Below are positions 1 to 11,359 of a stretch of 64,000 nt of DNA, one piece after another (within the stretch, counting starts at the first letter, position 1; each line of letters starts with the position of its first letter). This DNA is from Apricaphanius iberus (taxonomy: Eukaryota; Chordata; Actinopteri; Cyprinodontiformes; Aphaniidae). Location of the stretch: contig JAPXFQ010002732.1 in NCBI GenBank assembly GCA_028564705.1, positions 1,426,001-1,490,000 of the forward strand. The letters are read 5' to 3'. The notes under the pieces are model-generated. The model ran no database searches and was not told where the DNA came from. It saw only the letters and a program-made list of their open reading frames with translations. The translations under genes were made by a program, and so were the position numbers.

Positions 1-123
1 TACCAAATACTACCAACATTAATACAATTTGTGCTTATTATTCCCGGCAGGTCAACAGGACACAATACCACTGCATGCATCACTTAACACTTTTGGGGTA
101 TTTAATGTCTAAAAAAAAATGTA

Positions 124-158
124 CCCCCCCCCCCCCCCCCCCCCCCCCCCAAAAAAAA
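124..158. repeat. Poly-C (27) followed by poly-A (8)
   Basis: A pure 27-base C run at 124-150 directly followed by eight A. The length of such runs is unreliable in assemblies. Confidence 0.9.
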
Positions 159-419
159 GAACCAATTTAGAAGAAACTAACAGATAATCAATGAACACAG
201 TAGCTTTTATCTGTACCACACAATGCTGCAGCCATTTCTTGCTTTCCATTTGAGGCAACTCTACATCTGTAAACAGGCACTTCATCAGACAACGTATTGC
301 TTTATTCCTGTGTAAAACCAGCTTCTTGAAACATCACAAAACAACGACTTACAATTCTGTTGATTAGAAACCTGATCTTATCTTTACCCCCAACCTTGGG
401 ATTAGTTGTTATTTATAAT

Positions 420-581
420 GGTCACCCTGAAATAATGACTTTTCCTTCCAATGAATCAAATTTCAACTAATATGGATCTAAATATCTCCAGAAAGACTCC
501 AAATTTGTCTTGGTGAGTAAGTGATGAGAATGCTTTCTATAAATAAGGTCCAAGTTGAAAAAAAAAATCTGTACTTCCCCT
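420..581. mobile_element. Right terminal repeat of a TTAA-type element (partial)
   Basis: Similar to the right ends of the elements at 49542-52650 and 53833-55166: GGATCTAAATATCTCC, GAGTAAGT, ATAAGGTCCAAGTTG, then TTCCCC followed by TTAA at 582-585. The other end was not found in the window. Confidence 0.5.
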
Positions 582-852
582 TTAAATCTTCTGAAAATTA
601 TATCCAGAGATAAACAGAATATCTTCCCGATATCTTATCTAATTTCTATGATTTCCCTATGATAATCTCACAAAGAAGAAGGGTGTTTGAGAAGTTTTAA
701 AAACCATCCAAAGCTAGGTTCGGCTCCAATTAACTTGTACGTATGTATGTAAAATAAATATCAGTTGGAGGGCCATGTTTTTAAGACAAAATCTTTTTTT
801 TTTTTTTTTTTAAATACAGTGTTTTTAATTTGTCTGATAAATACCACATGCT

Positions 853-2758
853 CGGGGCCGGCTTTGCCGACAGGCGACACAGGCGGCTGCCTGGGGCGCC
901 ATCTGCTTGACAGGGCGCAAAATTGAGAAAAGAAAAGTTATTAAATGTATGTATCGTATTTTGAAATGCACTTTATATAGCTACTCCAAATTTCCCATGA
1001 AAATAAATTCAATCAGCGCACACACTGTACACTTTTACTGTGTCATCAGGCAATTCTCCCTCAGCAGGCGCAGGCGGGGGGTGTTGTGACAAAGCAGGGG
1101 GGTGGGGGGGATATGGGAACCTCTGCCTTTTTTCCCCCCGCCGTCTTGCTGTATTAAAGTTTACTTGTACATTTCCCGTATTTTATTATCATAAGTAAAT
1201 CCTCTGCCTCTCAGTTTAGAGAAGTGCAAGAGCTGCTGCCTGCTGCAGTTAGAGTGGCAGGTCTGGAAAAATCAGCTCCTAGAACGGGAGCAACAAGAAG
1301 ATGAACTTGGTGAAGACAGAGTCACTCAAAAACAAATTAGAATACACGTAAATATATCGGGGAAATGGGACAGTAAGTTTCCTTCCCTCCAGAGGAACTG
1401 GACGGGGCGCAGCATCAACACAGGTAAGCGTGGTTCTATTCACTTAGTGACTAGTGACAGATTAAAACATGTTGGAAATGACCGATGAAAGTAGGACGTT
1501 GTCGGCAAAGAATATAAAGTCCCATTTTAAAAAATCTTAAGAGGTACTCCATCTGCCTCCGTCTCCCCTTGGATCAGAGTTTGAATTAATAAATGTATTT
1601 AATAATGTGAGTCAGACCAGCGGTATATATCGTTGAAATTAGTTTAATTCAGCCTAGTTCATATTCAAGATGGCTAAGAGAATAAAGAATGGCAACAGAT
1701 TTTAAATTAATAATAAAATGTTTTTTTCCTTGAATCATTCGATCTTAAGGAGAATACAATTCAAGGTTTTGAGGCATCAGGCAATACCATATGGGTTTGT
1801 TTCCTCTCTGCCCTAGAATAATGTGTTTCTTTAATCTATATGATGTGCCCTGTGAAGCATCTTGATGTCCTAAATAAATAAATCAAATCAATGATTATGA
1901 GTAATAATGCCACAAAAATAATTTTCATAATTAGATGTTTACAATTTTTTATACAGGGTTAAAAATATTTCATTTTGAGTGATGAGCAGGGGTGTACCTA
2001 GAAAGTTTTTAAAGAGGCCCAGTTATGATCTTGGGGTGTCCCACCAAAATAAAAGCAGGACTGAAAAACAAAAGGGGCGGGGCGGGGCCTAGACTGATGT
2101 GCTTCAACATAAATAAATAAAATCCATAAATTAATTAGTTATTTGTCTCTTCCATCAATTTTCCATCCATCCATCCATCTTCTTAACCGCTTATCCAATT
2201 CAGGGTCACGGGGCAGCTGGAGCCTATCCCAGCAATTATCAGGCGTTAGGCAGGGTACACCCTGAACAGGACGCCAGTCTGTTGCAGGGCCAACACAGAG
2301 AGACAGACAACCATTCACACTCACATTCATTCCTACGGACAATTTAGAATGATCAATTCACCTATCATGCATGTTTTTGGACTGTGGGAGGAAGCCGGAG
2401 TACCCGGAGAGAACCCACGCATGCACGGGGAGAACATGCAAACTCCATGCAGAAAGGCCCTGGACCGGGATACGAACCCATGACCTTCTTGCTGCAAGGC
2501 AACAGCGCTAACCACTGCGCCACCGTGCAGCATCAATGCATCAATTTTGTTCAATAAAAAATTATCTACAAAAACTGATCGTGGTAATAATGTGCTTTAG
2601 TTAAAACATTCAAAGTTGGATAGTACAATTTGAAATCTACAAATGTTAAAGGTCACCCAATTTGAAGCACGTGAGTACATTTGCCCCATGGTCGCTTGGG
2701 GTGGGGTGGGGGGGGTGAAATCTCGCCTGGGGCGCAAAATACCCCAGGGCCTGCCCTG
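853..2758. mobile_element. hAT-type DNA element with perfect 8-bp duplication
   Basis: Flanked by CACATGCT on both sides (845-852 and 2759-2766). Ends read CGGGGCCGGC and, inverted, CAGGGCAGGC: short imperfect terminal inverted repeats plus an 8-bp target duplication, the hAT hallmark. No transposase recognised. It lies in an sh2d5 intron and contains a SINE at 2163-2538. Confidence 0.8.
2163..2538 (-). mobile_element. tRNA-derived SINE nested in the hAT element
   Basis: On the minus strand the head carries an A-box-like TGGCGCAGTGG and a B-box-like GGTTCGTATCC, the internal RNA polymerase III promoter of tRNA-derived SINEs. The body is the widespread teleost repeat, and the tail is (GGAT)n. 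A 10-bp duplication CATCAATTTT flanks it (2153-2162, 2539-2548). Confidence 0.75.
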
Positions 2759-2766
2759 CACATGCT

Positions 2767-3513
2767 ACCCTGAGGACAACACAACACATCCGGCAATCAG
2801 TTATTTTAGAATTACAGCTAATGCTCCTACATTTTTTACATTAAAGACTATGATCAGAGATCACCTTACAAAATGCATATTGTTAACGGTCTACATGCTC
2901 CGTCTCGTCATATAACCTGAAATCTCTCTCCGGTATGCAAATGTGTTTAACAGAAAGTGGTCCTGGTAGCCAGAACTTATCCTTGTAGCTTTTGGTGGAA
3001 ATTCCTTCCATATCCAATCCTCAAAAGGTATCATTTGGCCAATTAATTTCTGTCAGTCGCCCCCCCCAATTATTATCCGAGCGTCTGGTTAGGAACAGAA
3101 ATGTTTATTTGTTTGCAATTTCTTATTTTTGTTTTATTATTCAAGTCACTGAAAAGTTGATGCGGTAAAGCAAATTCACTGTGTATATGAAAAATAAGAC
3201 CAAAACAGTACAACGAAAACATCTCCACAACAGTTGGGGTGACTAGTTTACGCTTTTCTGCTTTCCTACAGACTCTAAATGCACATCACATTCCATCTAA
3301 GGGCTAAAATGTGAAATTTTCATGATACGTCCCCTTAAAAATATAGAGTTCAAATTAAAGCATTTGTCACAAAAAGTTCTCAAAGTACATTTGTGCAATT
3401 TATTAATTGGAGAATGCACAAAGCAACTTCTAGTTATTCCACGTTATTCCACGTTATTCCACGTTTTATTCCAAGTTTCTTTGCCCCCCCCCCAATATGT
3501 CGAGATTCCTTAC
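2767..3513. other. sh2d5 intron sequence, nothing recognised
   Basis: No exon-like reading frame with splice signals was seen. It contains a three-copy 10-bp repeat (TTATTCCACG) at about 3434-3466 and short C runs. Confidence 0.5.
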
Positions 3514-3660
3514 CGCTCGGGCGTGTCTTGCTTTAAAGACATGGCAGTAAAGTTGAGCATCGGTGCTGCCTGGGTTATGGGAGACGAAGGCAAACTGGGC
3601 ATCAACCGGACGGGCGGTGGACAGAGAGACTCTTCGCAAAGCGTGAGCCATGAGGAGGGT
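3514..3660 (-). CDS. sh2d5: sh2d5 exon: PTB core
   Basis: 49 codons, phase 0 to 0, containing TLLMAHALRR, then QFAFVSHNPGSTDAQLYCHV. MAHALRR and QFAFV.NP match SH2D5. Donor GTAAGG at 3513. Confidence 0.88.
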
Positions 3661-4259
3661 CTTTGGACCCGGAGGATGTCACCAAGTCAGAAAAAAAAAA
3701 ACAGAAACGTAAATGCTTTTTTGGTTTAAATCAGAATTTAAAGCGATGCAGGTTGGACCAAAGGGCTGTAGCTCACAATAATAATCAAACCTGGTGTTAT
3801 TTTTTAAAATAATAATAAAATAATCAGCTGTGACTCAAACAATTTGGAACAAGTTGTTATACATACCATTTCATCCTCATCATACATTTTCACCCCTTTG
3901 AGGGAGAACTTCAGGGTTACGGGCCTGCTCCTCTTGCATCCCTGGTTGACAACAAGCTCTGTATCAAATACTTTTTTCTTCTTTTTTTTTTTTTTGCCAC
4001 AACTGGGAGTCAAATCTCAGCAAACGACTCACCTTGAGGAGCTTCAGCTGTGTGTTCAGTTGCTTTATCTGATCGTCCAAACAGCAGTCATCCACAAAAA
4101 ACGACCCAACATACTTCCCCAGAGGAGAAATATGTTTTTTGATTAAGGAAAACCCAATAGTTGGAGTTAGAATATGAACATGAGCGTCCATACCTCTGCT
4201 GACCGTGTCACTGTGCCATCTTCTCTGGCCGGTGCTTCTCCCACACTGACCGTTTCCAT
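3514..4259 (-). CDS. sh2d5: sh2d5, N-terminal PTB-domain part (gene continues off left edge)
   Basis: SH2D5 is a small adaptor with an N-terminal PTB-like domain and a C-terminal SH2 domain; the mammalian protein is brain-enriched and signalling-related. Four coding exons are visible (4194-4259, 4033-4113, 3867-3956, 3514-3660), all phase 0, giving residues 1-128. Landmarks are YVGSFFVDD, then VTLKFSLKGVKMYDEDE, then MAHALRR and AQFAFVSHNPGS, matching the PTB domain of SH2D5 as I remember it. The Met is the first in frame: an in-frame TGA lies 18 nt upstream of it in the same exon. The last visible exon ends in a good GTAAGG donor, and no following exon was recognised in positions 1-3513, so the rest of the PTB domain and the SH2 domain lie outside. 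Neighbouring hp1bp3 on the same strand supports the identification. Confidence 0.85.
3867..3956 (-). CDS. sh2d5: sh2d5 exon: PTB beta strands
   Basis: 30 codons, phase 0 to 0, containing VTLKFSLKGVKMYDEDEM. The acceptor is ACAGAG followed by CTT; the nearer AG would break the frame. Donor GTATGT. Confidence 0.85.
4033..4113 (-). CDS. sh2d5: sh2d5 exon: start of PTB domain
   Basis: 27 codons, phase 0 to 0, beginning YVGSFFVDDCC and ending QLKLLK. Donor GTGAGT. YVGSF is the typical first strand of PTB domains. Confidence 0.85.
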
Positions 4260-4301
4260 CGAGCAACAACTAGAACCTCACCTACAGATCTGTTTGGAGA
4301 T
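4194..4301 (-). CDS. sh2d5: sh2d5 first coding exon (ATG at 4259)
   Basis: Coding part 4194-4259 encodes METVSVGEAPAREDGTVTRS plus AE, then a GTATGG donor. The exon probably begins at 4301, directly after a long pyrimidine tract ending in CAG on the minus strand, so at least one noncoding exon lies upstream. Confidence 0.7.
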
Positions 4302-4609
4302 CTGAAAAAAAAAAAAAACCGATAGAGGCCAGTGTTTACTGGGAATCAGTGCGAAGAATCACTCCGCCTTCTTTAGCACAGTTTTACTGTATCACTGCAC
4401 ATTTTTTTATTTATTTTTTTATTTGCGTATTAATACGGAGCGCAAGACTCCGTATTACAAGACTTTGTAAAGTAAACGTGCAGTTTCCGCTCACATTAGG
4501 CTATAGCCTACTGAGAAGTGTCGACTCGAATGTTGCAACAACAAAAAAACAACAAAAAAAGAAGAAGAAGCTTAAAATCACATATATTGTTCCGAGTCGA
4601 AACGTTTAC

Positions 4610-4750
4610 CTCCTCCAGCCTTCGTCTTCTACACACCTTATAAGTGACAGCAGACACACAGCGGTCCGCTTCTCCTTTACCTGCTGCTCCTGCTCGGCGG
4701 GTTCAGGTGTTCCAGTTAGTCCGAGCCGGAGCTCTATGGCGGGAGGTGAA
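4610..4750 (-). promoter_or_regulatory. Candidate sh2d5 noncoding first exon and promoter
   Basis: A GGAGGAG/GTAAAC donor at 4610 on the minus strand and a moderately GC-rich stretch upstream could be a noncoding first exon. The start site cannot be fixed from sequence. A (CCT)n-rich tract at 4808-4835 lies just upstream. Confidence 0.3.
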
Positions 4751-4759
4751 TATGAACGC

Positions 4760-6146
4760 TTTTTTTTTTTTTTCTCCCAAGATATGGACGACGTTTTGAG
4801 TCACCCACCTCCTCCACCACCACCTCCTCCTCCCAGCTGTTTCTTCCCACACATTATTTCCCAGCTCCACACACATTCCTCCTTATTGCTCAACACGAAA
4901 CTCATGGGAAGTTAGAATGAAGGCTTACAACTCTGTAAAAGTACTACTCAGGCCTGACGTGTTCTGGCTAAAGCTCCTAAAATGATTAAAGAAACAAAAT
5001 AAAGAACAAAAAAGGTAAAGTAAAAAAAAAAGTTTTATCTGTGTTGTTACAACATGAGAAATAATTATTTATTTTTAACGTTTCAATTTGTCTAATTTCT
5101 AAAGAGCAGTAGCGCACCCAAGTGGTTAAATCCCCTCAGTTTTATAGACAGTCAAGATCAGAGCCATTATGTTATGGCTGTTAATTTCGGACGCATCTCT
5201 CTAAATTAGAATATCATTTTTGAAATCGATTTTTTTATTCTTATACTGATTAATCACACACAGACATGTTATAAGTGCTAATTTTACTAATACATGTTGA
5301 TTATAACTTACAGCCAGGAAAGACCCAAATTCTGTTCTTACAAAGAATATTACATTGATGAAATGAAAGAATCAAAAAAGCATTGTTAAAACAAATGTCA
5401 TTCTGAGAAAAGTTCTTCCATGTACTGCACATTATATATGTATATATTCAGGCAGTTTGTGTGACATGGGGTGATCAGCCTGTGGCTCTACCGGGGTTTT
5501 AGGGAGGCCTAGGTAGCTTTAACTGCGACCTTAGTTTGTTTGCAGGGTCCTTCTGATAATAAGCCATTGCTTCTTTTTATTTCCTGGTAGAAAGTTGCTC
5601 TGACTTTAGAATGAATGAAACACCGTGGACAAACGGCAACAGAAGACATTCCTGCCCAAAAATCATTAACGGTGGGAACTTCACATTGTACCACCATTAA
5701 CTTTTGGACTCTGCCCCTCTAGTTCTCCTCCAGACTCTGGGACCACAATTACCTAATGATGTGCAAATTTCACTTTTTCTTAATAATAGGACTTTGGACC
5801 GTTGCTCGGTGTAGTTATTTTCTCCTTAATCCAGGTAGGGTGCATCTGATTTCCTTTCTGATATAGCCCAATGTGCAGGATGTGTGTGCTTGGTGGCTTT
5901 GGATGCTGACTGTCCCCAAAACTCTTGGTCTGCTTCCAAATCATCAACAATTCTCCCTGCTGTAGCCTACCCTTTTCTACAAATTTTCCTTCCAATCAAC
6001 CTTCAATCAACATGCTTGCGTGTAACTATGCAGCCAATTCCTTTATCTTTTGTGGCTTAGACCCTTGAGGAGGCCAATACAGAATGTTAGGATGGCACAC
6101 CAAAACAAACTAGTTCATTTCTTAACAAATACAATTTGGGAAGGAT
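4760..6146. other. Intergenic sequence between sh2d5 and the RTE element
   Basis: AT-rich with simple runs. No gene, and no transposon end that I can support. Confidence 0.5.
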
Positions 6147-8734
6147 ACCATGGTTAGCTCAGTTCACAAACATGAATTCCATACCGAATCGGTCGAGGGT
6201 TAACAACGGCCGCCACCGATGCTGTTGACCTACAGGGCGCCGGTGGAAATTGGACTACTGTTGGTCAAAGGAGGAGAGGAGGAAGGCGTGTTGGTAGGCG
6301 GGGAGAAAAGTAAAGCTAAAAGTAAAAAAAAAAAGTAAAGGTAAAGCTAGAGAGCTGGTGGACATGATGCAGAGAAGGAAAGTTGATATTCTATGTGTTC
6401 AGGAGACCAGGTGGAAAGGTAGCAAGGTTAGAAGCCTAGCAGGAGGATTCAAGTTGTTCTACCATGGGGTAGATGGAAAGAGAAATGGAGTAGGAGTTAT
6501 CTAGATGAGTCTGAAGCTTGAAATTGAAGGAATAATGATTAATGTTGTTAGTGGTTATGCCCCACAGGTAGAATGTGAGTTAGAAGAGAAGCAGAAATTT
6601 TGGAGTGAACTAGATGATATATGATATAGGGTATCCCAAGAGTTGAGAGGGTGGTGATTGGTGCAGACTTTAATTGACATATTGGGAAAGGGAAAAAAGG
6701 GGATGAGGAAGTGATGGGCAGGTTTGGTATCCAGGATAGAAACAAAGAAGGACAGATGGTGGTAGACTTTGCAAAAAGGATGGAAATGGCTGTTGTAAAT
6801 ACTTTCTTCCAAAAGAGGCAGGAACTTAGGGTGACTTTTAAGAGTGGAGGTAGGAGGAGTGAAGGAAATTAGTGACTGCAAAGTAGTGGTGGGTGAGAGT
6901 GTAGCTAGACAGCGTAGGATGGTGGTCTGTAGGATGAAACAGACGGTCAGGAAGGTGAAGAGAGACAGAGCAGAGGACCAAGTGGTGGAAACTTAAAAAA
7001 GAATAGTGTTGTGAGGTTTTCATGAAGGAGTTGAAAAGGGTCTTGGTGGCCAGGGGGTTCTCCCTGATAACTGATACAGCTAATGTGATTAGGGAGACAG
7101 GTAGGAGGGTACTTGGTGTTTCAACTGGAAGGAGGAAAGTAGATAAGGAGACTTGATGGTGGAATGATGAAGTCCAGGAACATATACAGAGAAAGAAGTT
7201 AGCTAAGAAGTGGGACACTGAGAGGACTGAAGAGAGCAGACAGGAATACAGGGAGATGCAGCGCATGGTGAGGGTAGAGGTGGCAAAGGCCAAACAAATG
7301 GTGTATGATGACCTGTATGCTAGGTTGGATAGTAAGGAGGGAGAGAAGATTAGCGAGGCAGAGAGACAGAGATGGAAAGGATGTGCAACAGGTTTGGGTG
7401 ATGTAAAAAGGAGGGATGGAAATGTACTGACAGATGCCAAGAGTGTGATGGGAAGATTGAAAGAGTATTTTGAAGAGCTGATGAATGAGGAAAATCTGAG
7501 AGAATGTAGAGTAGAAGAGGTAGCCATTGTGGATCAGGAAGTTCCTGAGATTAGTAAGGATGAGGTGACGAAAGCTTTGAAGAGGATGAAGATGGGGAAG
7601 GCAGTTGGACCTGATGACATAACCGTGGAGGTGTGGAAGTGTTTAGGAGGGATGGCAGTAGAGTTTTTGACTGCGTTCTTCAACAAGACCTTGAAGACTG
7701 AGAAGATACCTGAGGAATGGAGGAAAAGTGTTCTAGTGCCGATCTTTAAGAACAAGGGAGATGTGCAGAATTGAGGCAACTACAGAGGAAAAAAGTTAAT
7801 GAGTCATACAATATAGCTGTGGGAAAGAGTGGTGGAAGCTAGACTTCGGTCAGAAGTGAGCATTTGTGAGCAACAGTACGGTTTCATGCCAAGAAAAAGT
7901 ACTACAGATGCTATTTTTGCTTTAAGTATGGTGATGGACAAGTACAGAGAGGGTCAGAGGGAGCTGCATTGTGTCTTTGTAGATTTAGAGAAAGCGTATG
8001 ACAGGGTGCCAAGAGAAGGGCTGTGGTTTTTCATGAGGCAGTCTTGAGTGGCAGAGAAGTATGTTAGAGTGGTACAGGACATGTACGAGAGTTGTGAGAC
8101 GGCAGTGAGGTGTGCTGTAGGAGTGACAGAGGGGTTCAATGTGGAGGTGGGACTGCATCAAGGATCGTTTCTCAGCCCCTTCTTTTTCACTTTGGTGATG
8201 GACAGGCTGACGGATGACGTTAGACAGGAGTCTCCATGGACTAGGATGTTTGTGGAGGACATTGTGATCTGCAGTGACAGCAGGACGGAGGTGGAGGAAA
8301 AGCTAGAGAGTTGGAGGTATGCATTAGAAAAGAGAGGAATGAAGATTAGTCACAACAAGACAGAATACACGTGTGTAAATGAGAAGGAGACAAGTGGAAC
8401 GGTGAAGTTACAGGGAGTGAACGTGAAGAAAGTAGAGGACTTTAAGTACGTAGGGTCAACGGTCCAAAGCAATGTAGAGTGTGGAAAAGAGGTGAGGAAG
8501 CGTATGCAAGCTGGTTAGAATGGGTGGAGAAAAGTGTCAGGTGTAAAGTCTGATTAAATGATTTCAGCAAGAATAAAGGGAAAGGTGTACAAGATAGTAG
8601 TGAGACCAGGGATGTGGTACGGTCTAGAGATAGTACCAATAAGGAAAAGGAAGGAAGACAGGAAGCAGAACTGGAGGTTGCAGAACTCAAGATGTTAACA
8701 TTTTCTTTGGGAGTGACGTGGATGGATAGGATAG

Positions 8735-10260
8735 GATGGATGGATGGATGATAGATAGATAGATAGATAGATAGATAAAAAGGGAAAATTCAATTTGTCA
8801 AGTGCTCGTATATTTACAAATACATCTTAGATTGGGAAAACAATTAAATAAATAAAAAATAAACACAAATAATAAAATAATTTCGGAAACATGTTGGATG
8901 TCTCTGTTGAATAGTCTTATGGCTGCAGAAATAAAACGATCTCCTGAACCTCTCAGTCCTACATCTCAATGAGATTGATCTTTCACTGCAGCTGCTTCTC
9001 TGGCCCGTCACCACATTATGGAGGGGGTGTTTCAGTATTATCCAGAATGCCCTGCAACTTCCTCCTCATCTGCCTCTCCACCACAGTTCTTACAGGGTCC
9101 AACTCCTAACCCAGTACAGAACTGGCCTTTTTGACTAGTTTGTCCAGACGTCTACAGTCTTTCGCCGTAGTGCTACTTCCCCAGCAGAAAACAGCATACA
9201 GAAGCACACTTCTGATGACTGTGTGGTAAAACATCTGCAGCATGTCACTGCAAACATCGAAGGACCTGAGGGAAAAAAAAACAGGACGCTGTCCCTTCAT
9301 GCTGCGTCTGTGTTGGTGGTCCACTCCAGTTTCTGATCCAGTACCACCCCGAGGTATCTGTAGGACTCCACATCCTCTATTTCCTCCCCATCTATGAAGA
9401 CTGGCTGTGTTGGTGGTTTAAATCTCCTGAAGTCAACCACCAGCTCCTTAGTCTTAGTGGTGTTCAGAAGAAGGCAGTTGTTTTTTATTCTCCAGTCAGT
9501 GAAGGTCTCCAGCAGATCCCTGTACTTCCCCTCCTGTCCACCGCTCACACATGCCACAACAGCTGTATCATCTGAGTACTTCTGGATGTGGCAGGACTCT
9601 GTTGTATCTGCAGTCTGATGTGTAGAGTGTGAACAGAAAGGGAGCCAGAACAGTCCGTTGTGGGACCCTAGTGCTGCATTCGAGTCTCCCAGAAACACAT
9701 CTCTCCACCCTGACATATTGATGTCTGGATTTTAGGTAGTCCATAATGCAGGATGTCAGGGAGGGGGCTACACCCATACCCACAAGTTTGTTGCTCAGTA
9801 TGGAGGGCTTTATGGTGTTAAAAGTGCTGGAGAAGTTAAAGAACATTATCCTGACATAAGAACCAGGCACATCCAGGTGGGAGTACACCCTCTACAACAG
9901 GTTAAGGACCACATCTTCAACTCCTAAGTTTTCCTGAACTGGAGGGGGTCTAGTTCCCCAGCAACCTGCAGTTTCATTCTATGGACAAGGAGCCGCTCCA
10001 AGGTCTTCATGATATGAGAAGTCAAAGCCTCTGGTCTGTAATCATTCAGCTGTACTGGTCGCCCTATTTATCACCGGTATGAGACATGAAGTCTTCCACA
10101 GCACTGAGACTTTTTCTACCTGAAGACTCAGATTGAAGAGCTTCTGCAGAGGAACTGCCAGTTGTCCTGCACACTCCTTCAGAAGCCTTGGAGAAACTCC
10201 ATCCGGACCAACAGCCTTGTCTGGTCGAAGTTTCCTGAGCTCAACTCCCACCTCTTCTAC
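8735..10260 (-). mobile_element. Second LINE (CR1/L2/Rex-like) inserted in the RTE element
   Basis: Minus-strand fragments carry LRPDKAVGPDGVSPRLLKE (10042-10251), YLKSRHQYVRVE (9568-9888), SDDTAVVACVSGGQEGKYRD and NTTKTKELVVDFRR (9297-9716), ordered 5' to 3' as in a non-LTR reverse transcriptase. The 3' tail is (ATCC/ATCT)n at 8735-8777. About 70 bp of expected RTE sequence seems missing at the junction. Several frameshifts; inactive. Confidence 0.78.
8749..8777. repeat. (GATA)n microsatellite, LINE tail
   Basis: Seven tandem GATA units at the 3' tail of the minus-strand LINE. Confidence 0.85.
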
Positions 10261-11359
10261 TGTTATGACATGGTTTGGACATGTTCAGAGGAGAGACGAC
10301 GATTATATCGGTAGAAGGATGCTGAGGATGGAGCCACCAGGCAGGAGGCGGAGAGGAAGACCAAAAAATCAGATTTATGGATGTGGTGAAGGAGGACATG
10401 AAGACAGTCGGTGTGAGGGCAGAGGATGCAGAGGATAGGACTAAATGGAGACAGATGATTCGCTGTGGCGACCCCTGAACGGAAAAGCCCACAGAAAAAG
10501 AAAAAGACCATGGTTAGCTCAGTTCTCTTGTCCTCTTCCTGAGTTAATATTTGGGGTTTTGATTAAGTGCATCTCCTTTAGCCAAACAAACAACCAACCA
10601 ATCCATTGTTTAACCCTCATTCAAATGTATTTTTATTTATGTGGTTTACTTCCAATAATGCAAATTCTGCCCGAAGTGGTGACACGGCAACCAGAAAACC
10701 AATCAGGGGCCCGTTTCACAAAGCAGGTTTAGTGAAAAACCTGAGGTAGTTAAGCCTGCACTGAGAGAAACTCTGGTTTTTCGGTTCCACAAAGCCAGCT
10801 CAGCATAATTCTGACTCAGTTACCCGGGCAACACACTTAACCTGCTTGGTGGCAGGTTTGCTTCAAATAACTCTGAGTTTCTCCTGCTCTTAAGTTGAAG
10901 CCTGCAGTCGGAAACCAATGGTAGACATGGGGTGTTTGTTGCTTGAAGAGCCTGTTAATGTGGAAGCACAGATACTCCACATCCATCTGGAGAGGATTAT
11001 CGTATTATAGTCTATGCATTGTAAAAACTCTGTGGAATATTAAGTGTAGCTACATACAACAGCATGGAAGTCTGTTATTGTAGAAGGTTTCACAAGACAG
11101 ATTATACCATAACTGGTAGAAAATTAGTCAGCTGATTATTAACCAGAAAAATGCCCCAGTGCATGTCCCATTACAATTCTTCGGACTCTGAGTTACCTCA
11201 GAATGCATTGATTTCTGAGAGCAACATATGCCATTCATTGTATCCTGAGGTGTGGCTGGGTCCGATGAGGAAACCTCCCTCAGGGATTCCTTCAGCAACA
11301 GGTTGCCCACTGTTTAGACTGAGGGCCATCTCTTCAGCCTCTGAGCGGTGGTAGGTCAC

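Larger units (their letters stand above)
6166..10506 (+). mobile_element. RTE-clade LINE with 19-bp target duplication, interrupted
   Basis: Flanked by identical ACCATGGTTAGCTCAGTTC at 6147-6165 and 10507-10525. Plus-strand frames 7256-7774, 7829-8047 and 8048-8518 encode broken reverse transcriptase pieces: GKAVGPDDITVEVWKCLGG, VFVDLEKAYDRVPREGLWF, VGLHQGSFLSPFFFTLVMDR, and a decayed YxDD box reading MFVEDIVICSDS. The 3' end resumes at about 10262 (WFGHVQRRDDDYIGRRMLRM) and ends with an A-rich tail. Stops and frameshifts make it inactive. Confidence 0.88.

Noticed and set aside
2139..2554. Minus-strand frames with Cys/Trp/Arg as a small protein gene
   Set aside because: They are translations of the tRNA-derived SINE, which explains the whole stretch.
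3434..3466. Three tandem TTATTCCACG units
   Set aside because: Too short and common by chance replication slippage to call a functional array.
4349..4915. 188-codon plus-strand open frame over the sh2d5 5' region
   Set aside because: Composed of Lys, Phe and Pro runs from homopolymers and CCT repeats; no domain and no splice or start context.
6838..7527. 229-codon minus-strand open frame
   Set aside because: It lies antisense to the RTE LINE coding region and has only Ser/Leu/Phe-rich composition typical of a shadow of GA-rich sequence.
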